A stretch of 64,000 nucleotides of DNA from assembly GCF_016863255.1 (NCBI RefSeq), contig NZ_BOON01000003.1, positions 28,923-92,922 on the forward strand. Direction: 5' to 3'. The first letter of the stretch is position 1, and each line of letters opens with the position of its first letter. This stretch comes from Planosporangium mesophilum (lineage in GTDB: Bacteria > Actinomycetota > Actinomycetes > Mycobacteriales > Micromonosporaceae). The notes under the pieces were generated by a model that worked only from the letters and a program-made list of their open reading frames with translations, did no database searches and had not been told where the DNA came from. The position numbers were made by a program, and so were the translations under genes. This document shows, one piece after another, positions 8,965 through 21,693 of the stretch.

Positions 8965-9192
8965 CTACTTGTCGGCCTTCTTGGCCTGAGCCTTGGCGTA
9001 CTTCTGCTGGAACTTGGCGACCCGGCCGGCGGTGTCGAGGACACGCTGCTTACCGGTGTAGAACGGGTGGCACACGTTGCAGGTCTCAACGTGGATCTGG
9101 CCGTTGCTCGCCGTACTGCGAGTGGTGAAGGTGTTGCCGCAGGAGCAGGTGACCTGCGTCACGTCGTACTGCGGGTGAGCGTTGGGCTTCAA
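8965..9192 (-). CDS. rpmE: 50S ribosomal protein L31, zinc-binding form
   Basis: A 75-residue L31 of the C+ type. Cysteines at 16, 18, 38 and 41 (TCSCG, TCNVC) form the zinc site, followed by the conserved HPFYTGKQ segment. The start is TTG 9192 with GAGGA upstream; the conserved N-terminus KPNAHPQY begins directly after it. The cysteine-containing form is the zinc-replete version, normally exchanged for a Cys-less paralogue under zinc starvation; no paralogue is in this window. Located between rho and prfA, a common actinomycete order. Confidence 0.95.
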   Translation of the reverse strand: MKPNAHPQYDVTQVTCSCGNTFTTRSTASNGQIHVETCNVCHPFYTGKQRVLDTAGRVAKFQQKYAKAQAKKADK

Positions 9193-9427
9193 AGCTGGCG
9201 GTCCTCTCGTGTGTGGTCGCCGGGTCGCCGTCTGCACCACCGCCTGGGGCGGCTCGGGCGTGAACCGGTACCTGGCCGACGTACCAGTGTGCCATGCCGG
9301 CTTGACCGATGTGTCGGTGCTACCCGCTCAGCACACCCGGAGTACACAACGCCGTCGGCGGCCGGGGCATTCCGCAGGTCCGCGACCTGTCCCGTCACCG
9401 GGAGGGGCCGGCAGGAGAACCGGGAAA

Positions 9428-9470
9428 GGAGAAGGGGCGGCCGCGCTCCTCGCGCGACCGCCCCTTCTCC
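9428..9470 (-). terminator. Strong hairpin terminator downstream of rho
   Basis: A perfect 13-bp inverted repeat (GGAGAAGGGGCGG / CCGCCCCTTCTCC) with a 17-nt loop that can pair further (CGCG). It lies 9 bp past the rho stop codon and separates rho from rpmE. Confidence 0.75.
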
Positions 9471-9479
9471 GACGTGCTG

Positions 9480-11555
<2,076 letters not shown>

Positions 11556-11830
11556 TGGATTCCTTCCCTCGATAGGCCGGGACTGCCCGGGTCGAGATTC
11601 GACGGCCGGGGCGGTCCGCGGATACACCCGCTTCGCGTGGGCGTTACGGGAGTCTGTGCAGCCGTGCGGAGGCCGGGCCACCCGTGCGGTCAAGCCCCGC
11701 CAATGCAGGCGATCCGTGGAGACTGCGGTTGGCGGCCGGGGCTTTAGCAATGAGGTGCCACGGGTAAATTGGGGTACGCCGCCCGCTCGAGATCGCCGCA
11801 CTTGAAGCGGCTACTAGCTCTAGAGCGTAG

Positions 11831-12781
11831 TCAACCGGCCCAACCTGCGGCAACAGAGTCCCGCTCGGCGTGTCCAAGGGTACCCGATCTCGTGCTGCTC
11901 GTCACTGTCGCCCCCCTCGTGTCGATGTCGAGGGGCCACACCTTCCAGCCCGGTACCAGCGGCGACGTCCATCCGTCCGTCACCAGCGCCAGCACGGTCG
12001 GGCCGGCGCCGCTGATCACGGCGGGGATGCCCTCGGCGCGCAGTTGCGCGACCAGGGCCGCGCTGGCCGGCGCTCCGGACGCCCGGTACGGCTGGTGCAG
12101 CCGGTCCTCCGTGGCGGGAAACAGCAGCTCAGGGGCTCTGGTAACGGCGTGTACCAGCAACGCCGAACGGCCGGCGTTGAAGGCGGCGTCGCCGTGCGGT
12201 ACCGATTCCGGCAGGGCCGCACGGGCGACCTCGGTCAGTCCGCGCTCGGACGGCACGAACACCACCGGACGGATGGCGGGCGCCGGGTCCTCGCGGACCG
12301 CGCGCGCCCCGTCGTCCTGCGTCCAGGCGATCGTGAACCCGCCCAGCAAGCAGGGCGCGACGTTGTCGGGGTGCCCTTCCAGCCGAGCGGCGAGCCGTAG
12401 TACCGCCTCGTCGGACATCCGGGCTGCACCATCCACAACAAGCGCCCGGCCTGCGAGTATTCCGGCCACGATGGCCGCCGAGGACGATCCGAGCCCCCGC
12501 GCCTGCGGTATGCGGTTGTGGCACCGCAGCGCCAGCCCGCTCGGGTGTTCGCCCAGCTCGTCGAAGGTTGCCTTCATCGAGCGCACCACCAGGTGATCGG
12601 CGTCGGTCGGCAGGTCGCCCTCGCCCTCGCCGGTCACTTCGACGCTGACGCCGCCCGCCGTGACCCGCGCCGTCACCTCGTCGTGGCACGCGAGCGCGAG
12701 CCCGAGCGCGTCGAAGCCTGGCCCCAGGTTTGCGCTGGTGGCGGGTACCCGTACCGATACCGGGTCGGTCAGCAGTGCCAT
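11831..12781 (-). CDS. thrB: Homoserine kinase
   Basis: A 316-residue GHMP-family kinase that phosphorylates L-homoserine with ATP, the step before threonine synthase. The N-terminal PATSANLGPGFDALGLAL segment is the ThrB signature, and the ATP loop PQARGLGSSSAA is complete. Length matches the family. It lies 76 bp downstream of the transporter gene that separates it from thrC, and upstream of the promoter region of rho. Together with lysA, hom and thrC it makes a complete block from aspartate semialdehyde to threonine. Confidence 0.95.
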   Translation of the reverse strand: MALLTDPVSVRVPATSANLGPGFDALGLALACHDEVTARVTAGGVSVEVTGEGEGDLPTDADHLVVRSMKATFDELGEHPSGLALRCHNRIPQARGLGSSSAAIVAGILAGRALVVDGAARMSDEAVLRLAARLEGHPDNVAPCLLGGFTIAWTQDDGARAVREDPAPAIRPVVFVPSERGLTEVARAALPESVPHGDAAFNAGRSALLVHAVTRAPELLFPATEDRLHQPYRASGAPASAALVAQLRAEGIPAVISGAGPTVLALVTDGWTSPLVPGWKVWPLDIDTRGATVTSSTRSGTLGHAERDSVAAGWAG

Positions 12782-12857
12782 GCCGCCATGCTAGGCAACC
12801 GACGCGGCGGCACCGCTCACCGACCCGCGCACCGCCCGCATGGTGATCACCACCGGG

Positions 12858-14093
12858 TCACTGCGTGGACGTCGCCATCGGCTGCGACGAGTCGAGCCGC
12901 CGCAGTACCCGCCGGGTCACCAGGCGCCAGCAGACCGCGTACCCGAGCGTGACCGCACCGCAGCAGGCGATCAGGACCCGGGTGTTGACGTGGTCGATGA
13001 ACACGCTGACCAGCAGCTGGCTGATGGTGATAGCCACCGTCGTGATCATGTAATTCGTCGCGAGCACCCGGCCCCGCAACCCGTCCGGCACCTCCGACTG
13101 CAGGGCGTAGGTCGCCATCGCCCAGTTGCCGCCACCGCCCGTGTGCGCCAGCACGACCAGCACCACGACCAGCCAGAACCACGGCACCACCGCGACTCCG
13201 AAGTACGCCAGCCCATAGGTGGCCATGGAGACCGCCATCCCCGGCAGCAGCCAGGGCCGGTCCGCCAGTACCCGCCGCAGCAGCAGCGGCCCGATGACCG
13301 CGCCCAGCCCGCGGGCGGCGAACAGCGCGCCGGTACCGGTCGCGCCCGCGGCGAAGACGGCCGTGGTGAGCAGCGGGAACGCCGTGAGCACGCCGTTGCC
13401 CAGCCCCACTCCGGACTGGACGGTCACCAGCGACGCGACCCGCGGCCGGGCCCGGATGTAGCGCAGCGCCTCCCCGATGGCGGCGAACGTCCGTACCGCC
13501 GGTCGTGCGGAGCCGGCCTGCATCGGCCGGCGGACCAGCCATACCAGCGCCGTCGCCGCCGCAAGGCAGACCGCGGTGATGACGAAGCAGGCGTACGCGC
13601 CGACGTGAGCGGCGAGCACGCCACCGAGCGAGGCGGCGACGACGGCCATCGTGCCCCACGCCGAGCCCGCGATCGCGTTCGCGGTGGCCAGGTCCACGGG
13701 CTCGACGAGGTTGGGCAGCGCCGCGGAGGCGGCCGGGGTGTAGAACGCCTTCGCGACGGCCAGCGCGGCGACGGCGGCGGGCGCGATCCAGGCGGTGCCC
13801 GGCGACCGTACGAGCAGCAGCGCGGCGACGGCCAGGATGCTGGCGGCGCTGGACACCAGCATGATCCGCCGGCGGTCGAACCGGTCGGCGACGGTACCGG
13901 CGAACGGCAGCAGTACCGCCTGGATGCCGGTGTCGACGGCGAGCACCAGCCCGCCCCACAGCCCGCTGCCGGTCAGCTTGGGCAGCAGGACCAGCAGCGG
14001 GACCATGACGAACCAGTCGCCGCCGAACATGACCAGTTCGGCGGCGAACAGGTGGCGGAAATCCCGGTTGCGGCGGAGGACGGAAAGGATCAA
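12858..14093 (-). CDS. Major facilitator superfamily transporter inside the threonine operon
   Basis: A 411-residue MFS permease with about 12 hydrophobic segments and the loop motif [14 protein letters not shown] (motif A-like) after helix 2. TTG 14093 overlaps the thrC stop (TTGA), so translation is coupled to thrC. Sequence type resembles the drug/solute exporters of the enterobactin-exporter-like group; substrate cannot be read from sequence. Its place between thrC and thrB in a translationally coupled string suggests a link to threonine or homoserine, possibly export, which is an inference from context only. Confidence 0.85.
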   Translation of the reverse strand: MILSVLRRNRDFRHLFAAELVMFGGDWFVMVPLLVLLPKLTGSGLWGGLVLAVDTGIQAVLLPFAGTVADRFDRRRIMLVSSAASILAVAALLLVRSPGTAWIAPAAVAALAVAKAFYTPAASAALPNLVEPVDLATANAIAGSAWGTMAVVAASLGGVLAAHVGAYACFVITAVCLAAATALVWLVRRPMQAGSARPAVRTFAAIGEALRYIRARPRVASLVTVQSGVGLGNGVLTAFPLLTTAVFAAGATGTGALFAARGLGAVIGPLLLRRVLADRPWLLPGMAVSMATYGLAYFGVAVVPWFWLVVVLVVLAHTGGGGNWAMATYALQSEVPDGLRGRVLATNYMITTVAITISQLLVSVFIDHVNTRVLIACCGAVTLGYAVCWRLVTRRVLRRLDSSQPMATSTQ

Positions 14094-15139
14094 GCGAGGC
14101 CGAGCTCCCGGGCGGCCGCGAACGCGTCGGCCGGGATGGTGGTCGGCGCGGGGGCGGTCGAGATCGCCCACTCCGGGTCCTTGAGGCCGTGGCCGGTGAC
14201 GGTGCAGACGACCGTGGAGCCCCGCGGCACCAGGCCGGCCTCGGCCGACTGGAGCAGCCCGGCGACGCTCGCCGCGCTCCCCAGCTCGACGAAGACGCCG
14301 ACCTTGCGGGCCAGCAGCCGGTACGCGTTGAGGATGTCCCGGTCGCTGACCGCGTGGATCAGGCCGCCCGACTGGTCGCGCGCGTCCACCGCCCTCGTCC
14401 AGGACGCCGGGTTGCCAATCCGGATCGCGGTGGCGATCGTCGAGGGCTCGCGTACCACGGCGCCGTTCACGATCGGCGCGGCGCCGGAGGCCTGGAAGCC
14501 GTACATCTTCGGCTTACGGCTCGCCTCGCCGGCGTTGAACGCCTCGTTGTAGCCCATCCAGTACGCGGTGATGTTGCCGGCGTTGCCGACCGGCAGGCAG
14601 TGGATGTCGGGGGCGTTCCCGAGCGCCTCCACGATCTCGAACGAGGCGGTCTTCTGCCCCTCCAGCCGGTCCGGGTTGACCGAATTGACCAGCGCTACCG
14701 GGTAGTCGATGGACAGCTTCGACGCGAGCGCGAGGCAGTCGTCGAAGTTGCCGTTGACCTGGAGCAGCCGGGCGCCGTGCACGAGCGCCTGGGCCAGCTT
14801 GCCCATCGCGATCTTGCCGCTGGGTACCAGGACCGCGCAGGTGAGACCGGCGCGGGCCGCGTACGCCGCCGCCGACGCCGAGGTGTTACCGGTCGAGGCG
14901 CAGATGACCGCCTTCGCGCCGGACTCGACCGCCTTGGAGACGGCCATCGTCATGCCCCGGTCCTTGAACGAGCCGGTCGGGTTGGCGCCCTCGACCTTGA
15001 GGTACACGTCGCAGTCGAGCCGTGCGGACAGCTCAGGCGCCGGTACCAGCGGCGTGTTCCCCTCCAGCAGGGTCACCACCGGGGTGGACTCGGTCACCGG
15101 CAGACGGTCCCGGTACCGCTCGATCAATCCGCGCCACAT
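14090..15139 (-). CDS. thrC: Threonine synthase
   Basis: A 349-residue PLP-dependent enzyme that converts O-phospho-L-homoserine to threonine. The PLP lysine is in [11 protein letters not shown], and the phosphate-binding glycine-rich loop is [12 protein letters not shown]. Size fits the short (class II, actinobacterial) threonine synthases. It starts 2 bp after the hom stop codon and its own stop overlaps the start of the transporter gene, consistent with a single hom-thrC-transporter message. Confidence 0.95.
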   Translation of the reverse strand: MWRGLIERYRDRLPVTESTPVVTLLEGNTPLVPAPELSARLDCDVYLKVEGANPTGSFKDRGMTMAVSKAVESGAKAVICASTGNTSASAAAYAARAGLTCAVLVPSGKIAMGKLAQALVHGARLLQVNGNFDDCLALASKLSIDYPVALVNSVNPDRLEGQKTASFEIVEALGNAPDIHCLPVGNAGNITAYWMGYNEAFNAGEASRKPKMYGFQASGAAPIVNGAVVREPSTIATAIRIGNPASWTRAVDARDQSGGLIHAVSDRDILNAYRLLARKVGVFVELGSAASVAGLLQSAEAGLVPRGSTVVCTVTGHGLKDPEWAISTAPAPTTIPADAFAAARELGLA

Positions 15140-15141
15140 GG

Positions 15142-16431
15142 CTACTCCCCTTCGACGCGCAGAACGCTGGCGACCGACCGGACGATGTCCAGGCCGCGCA
15201 GTTCGGCGACGGTCGCGGCCAGAGCCGCGTCCGGCGCCCGGTGGGTGACGATCACGAGTACGGCCTCGTTGCCGCGCCCCGACTGGTGGACCGTGGCGAT
15301 GCTCACGCCGTGGTCCGCGAATACCCCGGCCACCGCGGCCAACACGCCGGCCCGGTCGGCCACGTCCAGGCTGATGTGGTACCGGGTGGTGACCTCGCCG
15401 ATCGGGCGGATGCGCAGATCGGCGTAGGCGGACTCGCTGGCCGCCCGGACTCCGGCGAGGCGGTTGCGGGCGACGGCGACGATGTCGCCGAGCACGGCGC
15501 TCGCGGTCGGGGCGCCGCCGGCGCCGGGGCCGTAGAACATGAGCTGCCCGGCCGCCTGCGCCTCGACGAAAACGGCGTTGAACGCGTCGCCCACGCTGGC
15601 CAGCGGATGGGTACGCGGGATCATCGCCGGGTGCACCCGCACGCTCACCGCGTCACCGGAGCGTTCTGCCAGGCAGAGCAGCTTGATCGTGCAGCCCATC
15701 GCCTTCGCGCTGGCCACGTCGGCCGCGCTGACCTCGGTGATGCCCTCGCGGTACACGTCGGCGGCTCGTACCCGGGTGTGGAAGGCCAGCGACGCGAGGA
15801 TGGCCGCCTTCGCGGCGGCGTCGAAGCCCTCCACGTCGGCGGTGGGGTCGGCCTCGGCGTACCCGAGCACGGTCGCCTCGTCGAGCGCCTCGGAGAAGCC
15901 GGCGCCGCTTTCGTCCATCGCCGACAGGATGAAGTTGGTGGTGCCGTTGACGATGCCGGTGACCCGGGTGATGCGGTCGCCGTGCAGCGACTCGCGCAGG
16001 GGCCGCAGCAGCGGGATCGCACCGGCGACGGACGCCTCGTAGTAGAGGTCGGCGTGCCCGTCCACGGCCGCGGCGTGCAGCGTCGGGCCGTCCTCGGCCA
16101 GCAGCGCCTTGTTCGCGGTCACCACGCTCTTACCGGCCCGCAGCGCCTCGACCAGCCAGGTACGGGACGGCTCGATGCCACCCACGACCTCCACGACCAC
16201 GTCGACGTCCTCGCGCTTGACCAGCCCCAGTGCGTCGGTCGTGAACAGGGCCGGGTCGACCGGCAGGTCGCCCCGCTCGCGGGTGGGGCGGCGCACGGCG
16301 ACGCCGACCAGTTGCAGCGGGGCGCCGATCCGGGCGGTCAGGTCGGCGGCCTGCTCGTGCAGCAGGCGCACCACCTCGGTACCGACCGTGCCGCAGCCGA
16401 GAAGCGCAACCCTGACCGGATCCATGCTCAC
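15142..16431 (-). CDS. hom: Homoserine dehydrogenase with C-terminal ACT domain
   Basis: A 427-429 residue NAD(P)-dependent enzyme reducing aspartate semialdehyde to homoserine. Dinucleotide motif LLGCGTVG at the N-terminus; catalytic lysine in VTANKALLA; substrate region [11 protein letters not shown]. The last 80 residues form an ACT domain, the site for threonine feedback inhibition in this family. GTG 16431 overlaps the lysA stop, while ATG 16425 has better spacing from a GGGG run; either gives coupled translation. Confidence 0.95.
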   Translation of the reverse strand: MSMDPVRVALLGCGTVGTEVVRLLHEQAADLTARIGAPLQLVGVAVRRPTRERGDLPVDPALFTTDALGLVKREDVDVVVEVVGGIEPSRTWLVEALRAGKSVVTANKALLAEDGPTLHAAAVDGHADLYYEASVAGAIPLLRPLRESLHGDRITRVTGIVNGTTNFILSAMDESGAGFSEALDEATVLGYAEADPTADVEGFDAAAKAAILASLAFHTRVRAADVYREGITEVSAADVASAKAMGCTIKLLCLAERSGDAVSVRVHPAMIPRTHPLASVGDAFNAVFVEAQAAGQLMFYGPGAGGAPTASAVLGDIVAVARNRLAGVRAASESAYADLRIRPIGEVTTRYHISLDVADRAGVLAAVAGVFADHGVSIATVHQSGRGNEAVLVIVTHRAPDAALAATVAELRGLDIVRSVASVLRVEGE

Positions 16432-17813
16432 CCCATGTCCAACGCGAGAAGGTCGTCCTCGGTCTCCCGCCGGACGACCAGCCGGGCGGTACCTTCGGCG
16501 ACAGCCACGACCGGCGGCCGGGGCACGTGGTTGTAGTTGCTCGCCATGCTCCGGCAGTACGCCCCTGTGCCCGGTACGGCGAGAAGATCTCCCGGCTGGA
16601 CGTCGGCCGGCAGGAATTCATCCTTCACGACGATGTCCCCGGCCTCACAATGCTTTCCCACCACGCGGGCGAGCATCGGTCCGGCGGCCGAGGCGCGGCC
16701 GGCGACCGTGCACGAGTACGACGCGTCGTACAGGGCGGTACGGATGTTGTCGCTCATGCCGCCGTCGACGCTGACGTAACTGCGGATCCCGTCGACGTCC
16801 TTGACGGTGCCGACCTCGTACAGCGTGAACACCGCCGGGCCGACGATGGCCCGGCCGGGCTCGATCGACAGCCTCGGCATGGTCAGCCGGTCGGCCTCGC
16901 ACTCGTCCTCGACGATCTTGCGGATGCGCTTGGCCAGGTCGCCGGGCTCGGCCGGGTCGTCCTGGCTGGTGTACGCGATGCCGAAGCCGCCGCCCAGGTC
17001 GAGTTCGGGCAGTTCGACGCCGCGCGCGTCGCGGATCTGCGACTGTAGGCCCAGCACCCGCCGCGCCGACACCTCGAAGCCGCCGGTGTCGAAGATCTGC
17101 GAGCCGATGTGCGAGTGCAGCCCGCGCAGGTCCAGGACGTCCTCGTCAATGATCTTGAGTGCGGCGGCGAGCGCGGCGCCGCCGGCCAGCGAGAAGCCGA
17201 ACTTCTGGTCCTCGTGCGCGGTCGCGATGTACTCGTGGGTGTGCGCCTCGACGCCGACCGTCACCCGGATCAGCACGCCGGGGCGTACCCCGCGCTCCCG
17301 CGCGATGGCCGTCAGCCGGTCGATCTCGTGGAACGAGTCGACGATGATCCGGCCCACCCCGGCCTCGACCGCCCGGGTCAGCTCGGCGACCGACTTGTTG
17401 TTGCCGTGGAAGCCCAGCCGCTCGGGCGGGAACCCGGCGGTCAGCGCCACCGCCAGCTCACCGCCGGAGCAGACGTCGAGGAAGAGCCCCTCCTCCGCGA
17501 TGATCCCGACCACGGCGCGGCACAGGAACGCCTTGCCGGCGTAGTACACGTCACAGTCGTCGAAGGCCGCCCGGAAGTCGCGGCAGCGGGCCCGGAAGTC
17601 GGCCTCGTCGAGGATGTACGCCGGGGTGCCGTACTCCTCCGCGATCTCCCGGACGTCCAGGCCGCCGACGGTCAGGGCGCCGGCGTCGCCGCGGGTCACC
17701 GTCCGCGGCCAGAGCAGCGGCATGAGGGCGTTGACGTCTTCGGGGGTACGCAGCCAGCCCGGCCCCCGGTGGCCGATGTCGGCGTGCAGTGCCCCTGCTT
17801 CGTGTGCGCGCAT
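16428..17813 (-). CDS. lysA: Diaminopimelate decarboxylase
   Basis: A 461-residue fold-type III PLP decarboxylase that converts meso-diaminopimelate to lysine. PLP lysine in YYAGKAFLC; the HSHIGSQI, GGGFGIAY and EPGRAIVG motifs are in order; the C-terminal CRSMASNYN holds the dimer-interface active-site residues. It begins 7 bp after the argS stop, and its TGA overlaps the start of hom. argS-lysA-hom-thrC is a conserved actinomycete gene string. Confidence 0.95.
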   Translation of the reverse strand: MRAHEAGALHADIGHRGPGWLRTPEDVNALMPLLWPRTVTRGDAGALTVGGLDVREIAEEYGTPAYILDEADFRARCRDFRAAFDDCDVYYAGKAFLCRAVVGIIAEEGLFLDVCSGGELAVALTAGFPPERLGFHGNNKSVAELTRAVEAGVGRIIVDSFHEIDRLTAIARERGVRPGVLIRVTVGVEAHTHEYIATAHEDQKFGFSLAGGAALAAALKIIDEDVLDLRGLHSHIGSQIFDTGGFEVSARRVLGLQSQIRDARGVELPELDLGGGFGIAYTSQDDPAEPGDLAKRIRKIVEDECEADRLTMPRLSIEPGRAIVGPAVFTLYEVGTVKDVDGIRSYVSVDGGMSDNIRTALYDASYSCTVAGRASAAGPMLARVVGKHCEAGDIVVKDEFLPADVQPGDLLAVPGTGAYCRSMASNYNHVPRPPVVAVAEGTARLVVRRETEDDLLALDMG

Positions 17814-17820
17814 TCCTTCT

Positions 17821-19476
17821 CTACATCCGTTCCGGGGCGGAGACGCCCAGCAGTTCGAGCCCGTTGGCGAACACGGTCCGGGCGGCCTCCACCAGCCAGA
17901 GCCTCGCCCTTGTCAGGTCGGTCGCCTCTTCATCGCCCTGAGGCAGAACGCGGCACGAGTCGTAGAACTTGTGGTACGCCGGCGCCAGCGTCTCCTCGAG
18001 GTAGCGGGCCACCCGGTGCGGCTCCCGCAGCTCCGCGGCGGCCGTCACGATCGCCGGGAACTCGCCGAGCGCCTTGAGTAGCTCGTTCTCCTTCTCGTGG
18101 CTGAGCAATGACGGATCGTAGTCGTCTCCGCGCGTAACGCCCAGTTCGTCGGCGTTACGCAGCAGACTCGCGATGCGGGCGTGCGCGTACTGCACGTAGA
18201 AGACCGGGTTGTCGTTGCTGCGTCGGGTCCACAGCTCGATGTCGATGTCGATCGGCGAGTCGACCGAGTACCGCCCCAGGGCGTACCGGGCCGCGTCGAC
18301 GCCGATCGCCTCGACCAGGTCCTCCATGGTCACCACGGTGCCGGCGCGCTTGCTCATGCGGACCGGCTGGCCCTCCCGTACCAGGTTGACCATCTGGCCG
18401 ATCAGGATCTCCAGGTTGCGGTCCGGGTCGTCGCCGAAGCACGCCGCCATGGCCTTCATCCGGCCGATGTACCCGTGATGGTCGGCGCCGAGCATGATCA
18501 CGACCCGGTCGAAGCCGCGCTCCCGCTTGTCCAGGTAGTACGCGCAGTCCGCGGCGAAGTACGTCCAGGAGCCGTCGGACTTGCGCAGCACCCGGTCCTT
18601 GTCGTCACCGAAGTCGGTGGTGCGCAGCCAGGTCGCACCCTCGGCCTCGTACACGTGGCCCTGTTCGCGCAGCCGGTCCAGCGCCTGCTGAAGCTCGCCC
18701 CGCTCGTGCAGGTCCTTCTCGTTGAAGTACCGGTCGAAGTGCACGCCGAACTGCGCCAGCGACTCCTTGATCTCGTCGAACATCAGCGCGATGCCCTCGA
18801 CCCGGAAGATCTCCTGCGGGTCGGGCGCGCCCAGCGCGTCGGGGCGCTTGGCCAGCACCGCCTGGGCGATGTCGTTGATGTACGCGCCGCCGTAGCCGCC
18901 CTCCGGCGTCGGCTCGCCCTTCGCCGCGGCCAGCAGCGACGCGGCGAACCGGTCGATCTGGGCGCCGGCGTCGTTGAAGTAGTACTCGGTGCCCACCTGC
19001 GCCCCGACCGCGCGCAGCAGCCGGCTCAGGGCGTCACCGACGGCGGCCCAGCGCACCCCGCCGATGTGGACGGGGCCGGTCGGGTTGGCCGACACGAACT
19101 CCAGGTTGATCGTCTGGCCGGCGAGGGCGGCGGTCCGCCCGTACTCTCGGCCGGCCTCGACCACGACGCGGGCCAGCCGGCCCGTGGCGGCCGGGTCGAG
19201 CCGGATGTTGAGGAAGCCCGGACCTGCGATCTCGGCGGCCTTGATGCCGTCGACGCGCTCCAGCTGCCCGGCGATGGCCGTGGCGAGCTCCCGGGGGTTG
19301 GCACCCACCCGCTTCGCGACCTGCAGGGCCAGCGTGGAGGCATAGTCCCCGTGCTCGGGATTGCGGGGTCGCTCGACGGTGGTCGTCGCGGGAAGGACGG
19401 ACGCGTCGAGGCCGCGCTCGGTCAATACGGTGCGAGCGGCGTCGAGAATGGTTGCGGCAAGGTCGGCGGGAGTCAC
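17821..19476 (-). CDS. argS: Arginyl-tRNA synthetase
   Basis: A 551-residue class I synthetase charging tRNA-Arg. The N-terminal Add1 domain (residues 1-95) is followed by the HIGH-type signature GPVHIGGVR and the KMSKS-type signature RMSKRAGT; the C-terminal helical anticodon-binding domain (DALR) ends the protein. ATG 19476 is the first good start and the promoter region up to 19598 is shared with the divergent DUF3105 gene. First gene of the argS-lysA-hom-thrC string. Confidence 0.96.
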   Translation of the reverse strand: MTPADLAATILDAARTVLTERGLDASVLPATTTVERPRNPEHGDYASTLALQVAKRVGANPRELATAIAGQLERVDGIKAAEIAGPGFLNIRLDPAATGRLARVVVEAGREYGRTAALAGQTINLEFVSANPTGPVHIGGVRWAAVGDALSRLLRAVGAQVGTEYYFNDAGAQIDRFAASLLAAAKGEPTPEGGYGGAYINDIAQAVLAKRPDALGAPDPQEIFRVEGIALMFDEIKESLAQFGVHFDRYFNEKDLHERGELQQALDRLREQGHVYEAEGATWLRTTDFGDDKDRVLRKSDGSWTYFAADCAYYLDKRERGFDRVVIMLGADHHGYIGRMKAMAACFGDDPDRNLEILIGQMVNLVREGQPVRMSKRAGTVVTMEDLVEAIGVDAARYALGRYSVDSPIDIDIELWTRRSNDNPVFYVQYAHARIASLLRNADELGVTRGDDYDPSLLSHEKENELLKALGEFPAIVTAAAELREPHRVARYLEETLAPAYHKFYDSCRVLPQGDEEATDLTRARLWLVEAARTVFANGLELLGVSAPERM

Positions 19477-19598
19477 CGAGTAATGCTATCGAGGGTAGAC
19501 TCCTCAATCTGGCGGCGACCCAATGTGCTGGTCATATTGCGGGACGCCGCCGGACGCCCCGGGTCCGACTCCCCGACCACCCATGTTGATGAGGCCCT

Positions 19599-20492
19599 AT
19601 GAGCATCAGTACGCCGCACGGCGGCGGCAGCCGCCGACCGTCGAGCATCAAGCCGGGCGGCAAGCCCAAGGACGGTCCGACCGAGAAGTCCGGTTCGACC
19701 AAGTCTACGCCGGGTGCGTCCGGCTCAGCCAAGTCTGGCGCCGCAAACAAGGGCGCCCGTCCGGCTGCGGGCGGCAAGGGCGGCGGACGCCGGCCGGTGA
19801 CCCCGGTCAAGGTCAACCAGGGTCGCAACTGGGGACCGATCGGCATGTTCGCCGCGGTCGGCCTCATCGCGCTGGGCATCATCAGCTTCGGCGCCTACCA
19901 GGTCTACCAGAACGGCATGTCGTGGGAGGACCGGGCGGCGAAGATCTCCGGGATCCAGAACTTCCGCAAGTCGAACCCGAACATGCTCAAGTACGAGAAG
20001 CACCAGCCGGGTAAGATCAGCTACCCGATGGCGCCTCCGGTGGGCGGCGCGCACAACGACAACTGGCAGCGCTGCCTCGGCGACGTCTACAGCGCGCCGA
20101 TCGCGAACGAGCACGCCGTGCACAGCATGGAGCACGGGGCGATCTGGATCACGTACAAGCCGGACCTGCCCAAGGCTCAGGTCGACGAGCTCGCCAAGAA
20201 GGTCAAGGGCCACGACTACACGCTGATGAGCCCGGACCCGGACCAGAGCTCGCCGATCTCGGTGCAGACCTGGGGCTACCAGCTCAAGGTCGACAACGCC
20301 AGCGACCAGCGGATCGACGACTTCATCAAGGCGCTGCGCGAGGTCTCCAGCATGGAGCAGGGCGCGACCTGCTCGGCCGGTAGCTACATCACCGAGACCG
20401 GTACCACGCCGCGCGACCTCGCGCCCGCCCAGACCGACCCGAACGGCGGCATGCCGGGCGGTGGCGCCGTACAGCCTGGCGGCACCGGCTGA
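19599..20492 (+). CDS. DUF3105 membrane-anchored protein
   Basis: A 297-residue protein. Residues 1-75 are Lys/Gly/Ser-rich and basic, residues about 82-104 form a single transmembrane helix, and the rest is an extracytoplasmic DUF3105 domain with the conserved run around EHAVHSMEHGAIWITY and two cysteines. The C-terminus is Gly/Pro-rich. Function is unknown. It overlaps the following DUF305 gene by one base (TGATG). The DUF3105-DUF305 pair is frequent in actinomycetes and suggests a shared extracytoplasmic role, perhaps metal handling given the His content; that role is inference. Confidence 0.87.
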   Translation: MSISTPHGGGSRRPSSIKPGGKPKDGPTEKSGSTKSTPGASGSAKSGAANKGARPAAGGKGGGRRPVTPVKVNQGRNWGPIGMFAAVGLIALGIISFGAYQVYQNGMSWEDRAAKISGIQNFRKSNPNMLKYEKHQPGKISYPMAPPVGGAHNDNWQRCLGDVYSAPIANEHAVHSMEHGAIWITYKPDLPKAQVDELAKKVKGHDYTLMSPDPDQSSPISVQTWGYQLKVDNASDQRIDDFIKALREVSSMEQGATCSAGSYITETGTTPRDLAPAQTDPNGGMPGGGAVQPGGTG

Positions 20493-21127
20493 TGTCCGCC
20501 GCGATCGTCCCGTCATCGCGGCGGGTCCGGCTCCTACTGGCCGGGCTCGCCGCGGTGGCGGTGCTGCTCCTGACGTACGCCTCCGGCGTCGTCTCCGCAG
20601 GGCTCTACTCCCCCGGCGACAACTCACCCGAGGCGGGCTTCGTCCGCGACATGTCGCTGCACCACGCGCAGGCCGTCGAGATGGGCATGCTGGCCTACCA
20701 GAAGGCCACCGACCCCGAGGTGCGCAAAGAGGGGTACGACATCGCCCTGACCCAGGAGAACCAACGGGGCATGATGAAGGCCTGGCTGGACAAGTGGCAC
20801 GTCAGCCGCACCAGTATCAATCCGCCGATGTCCTGGATGCCCGGCGGCTCGGCCATGATGAGCCAGGACGGCCGCATGCCGGGCATGGCCTCGGACGAGG
20901 AGCTGACCAAGCTCAACACGGCCACCGGCAAGGACTTCGACATCCTCTTCTGCCAGCTGATGACCCGGCACCACCTGGGCGGCATCCACATGGCCGACGA
21001 GATCCTGAAGCAGAGCGACAACCCCGACATCCTCATGCTGGTGCAGTCGATGAAGTCGGGTCAGCAGAACGAGATCAACATCTTCAACAGCATCCTGGCG
21101 CGGCTGGGCGCCAAGCCCACCCAGTAG
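20492..21127 (+). CDS. DUF305 secreted/anchored protein
   Basis: A 211-residue protein with an N-terminal membrane segment (about residues 12-33), followed by the DUF305 ferritin-like helical domain. The domain's paired His motifs are visible: FVRDMSLHHAQAVEMG and LMTRHHLGGIHMAD, with a Met-rich loop between them (MSWMPGGSAMMSQDG). His/Met enrichment suggests metal binding, which is unproven. Start ATG overlaps the TGA of the DUF3105 gene, so the two are translationally coupled. Confidence 0.88.
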   Translation: MSAAIVPSSRRVRLLLAGLAAVAVLLLTYASGVVSAGLYSPGDNSPEAGFVRDMSLHHAQAVEMGMLAYQKATDPEVRKEGYDIALTQENQRGMMKAWLDKWHVSRTSINPPMSWMPGGSAMMSQDGRMPGMASDEELTKLNTATGKDFDILFCQLMTRHHLGGIHMADEILKQSDNPDILMLVQSMKSGQQNEINIFNSILARLGAKPTQ

Positions 21128-21152
21128 CTGTGCTTCATCATCCAGCTCGTCT

Positions 21153-21335
21153 TCATGATCGTTGAGGCGGCTGGCCTGCCTCGACCTCTTTGCGATCGGC
21201 CTGTGCGGCTCTGCGGTCGGCCTGGACGACGTTGTGCTTCGCCCAGGTGACGAGCGGAGGGGCGTACGCGAGCACGGACAGGGCCGCACTAGCGGCACTG
21301 ACCGCCGCCACCGCGGCGATGCGGTAGCTCGTCAT
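21153..21335 (-). CDS. Small single-pass membrane protein
   Basis: A 60-residue product with one hydrophobic segment (residues about 5-27) and a charged tail (ADRRAAQADRKEVEAG). ATG 21335 is preceded by GGGAGG at ideal spacing, which is the main evidence for a real gene. It converges on the DUF305 gene 25 bp away. No family is recognised. Confidence 0.5.
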   Translation of the reverse strand: MTSYRIAAVAAVSAASAALSVLAYAPPLVTWAKHNVVQADRRAAQADRKEVEAGQPPQRS

Positions 21336-21515
21336 GGTTGCCTCCCGGGAGCACATTGGTTGCAGAGGGAGATCCTGCCGGGAGGCGAGGCGGGAGCAAG
21401 TCCCCTGAACAGGCAGTATTCTCGTCTGGGTACCGGGTAGCAGGCCGCTGGGGGTGCACCGCGATCCGGCGCGCAGGTCGCGTCGCGCCTCTGCTACAGT
21501 TCTGTGGTCGCCAGG

Positions 21516-21590
21516 GCCCCCGTAGCTCAGGGGATAGAGCACCGCCCTCCGGAGGCGGGTGCGCAGGTTCGAATCCTGCCGGGGGCACCA
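21516..21590 (+). tRNA. tRNA-Arg (anticodon CCG)
   Basis: A complete cloverleaf of 75 nt including an encoded CCA. Acceptor GCCCCCG pairs with CGGGGGC; D-arm GCTC...GAGC; anticodon stem CCGCC/GGCGG with loop CTCCGGA gives anticodon CCG, reading CGG; T-arm GCAGG TTCGAAT CCTGC. It is the integration site of the element to its right. The 3' 48 bp are supplied by the element's attachment sequence, so the gene stays intact. Confidence 0.97.
21543..21590 (+). repeat. attL core
   Basis: A 48-bp sequence from the anticodon stem to the CCA of tRNA-Arg, identical to 35408-35455. Outside the 48 bp the flanks differ (ACG against GAC on the right side). Confidence 0.95.
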
Positions 21591-21608
21591 ACGCTGAACA
21601 GCCAAAAG

Positions 21609-21643
21609 AAGCCCTTGACCAGGGGTTACCCGGTCAAGGGCTT
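21609..21643 (+). terminator. Hairpin terminator after tRNA-Arg
   Basis: A perfect 12-bp inverted repeat (AAGCCCTTGACC / GGTCAAGGGCTT) with an 11-nt loop begins 18 bp past the tRNA. It lies inside the element, so the element brings its own terminator for the tRNA gene. Confidence 0.7.
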
Positions 21644-21693
21644 CTCTCGTCTGTCCGGCTGTATCCGGCTGTACCCGGCGGTCACCGACTGGT

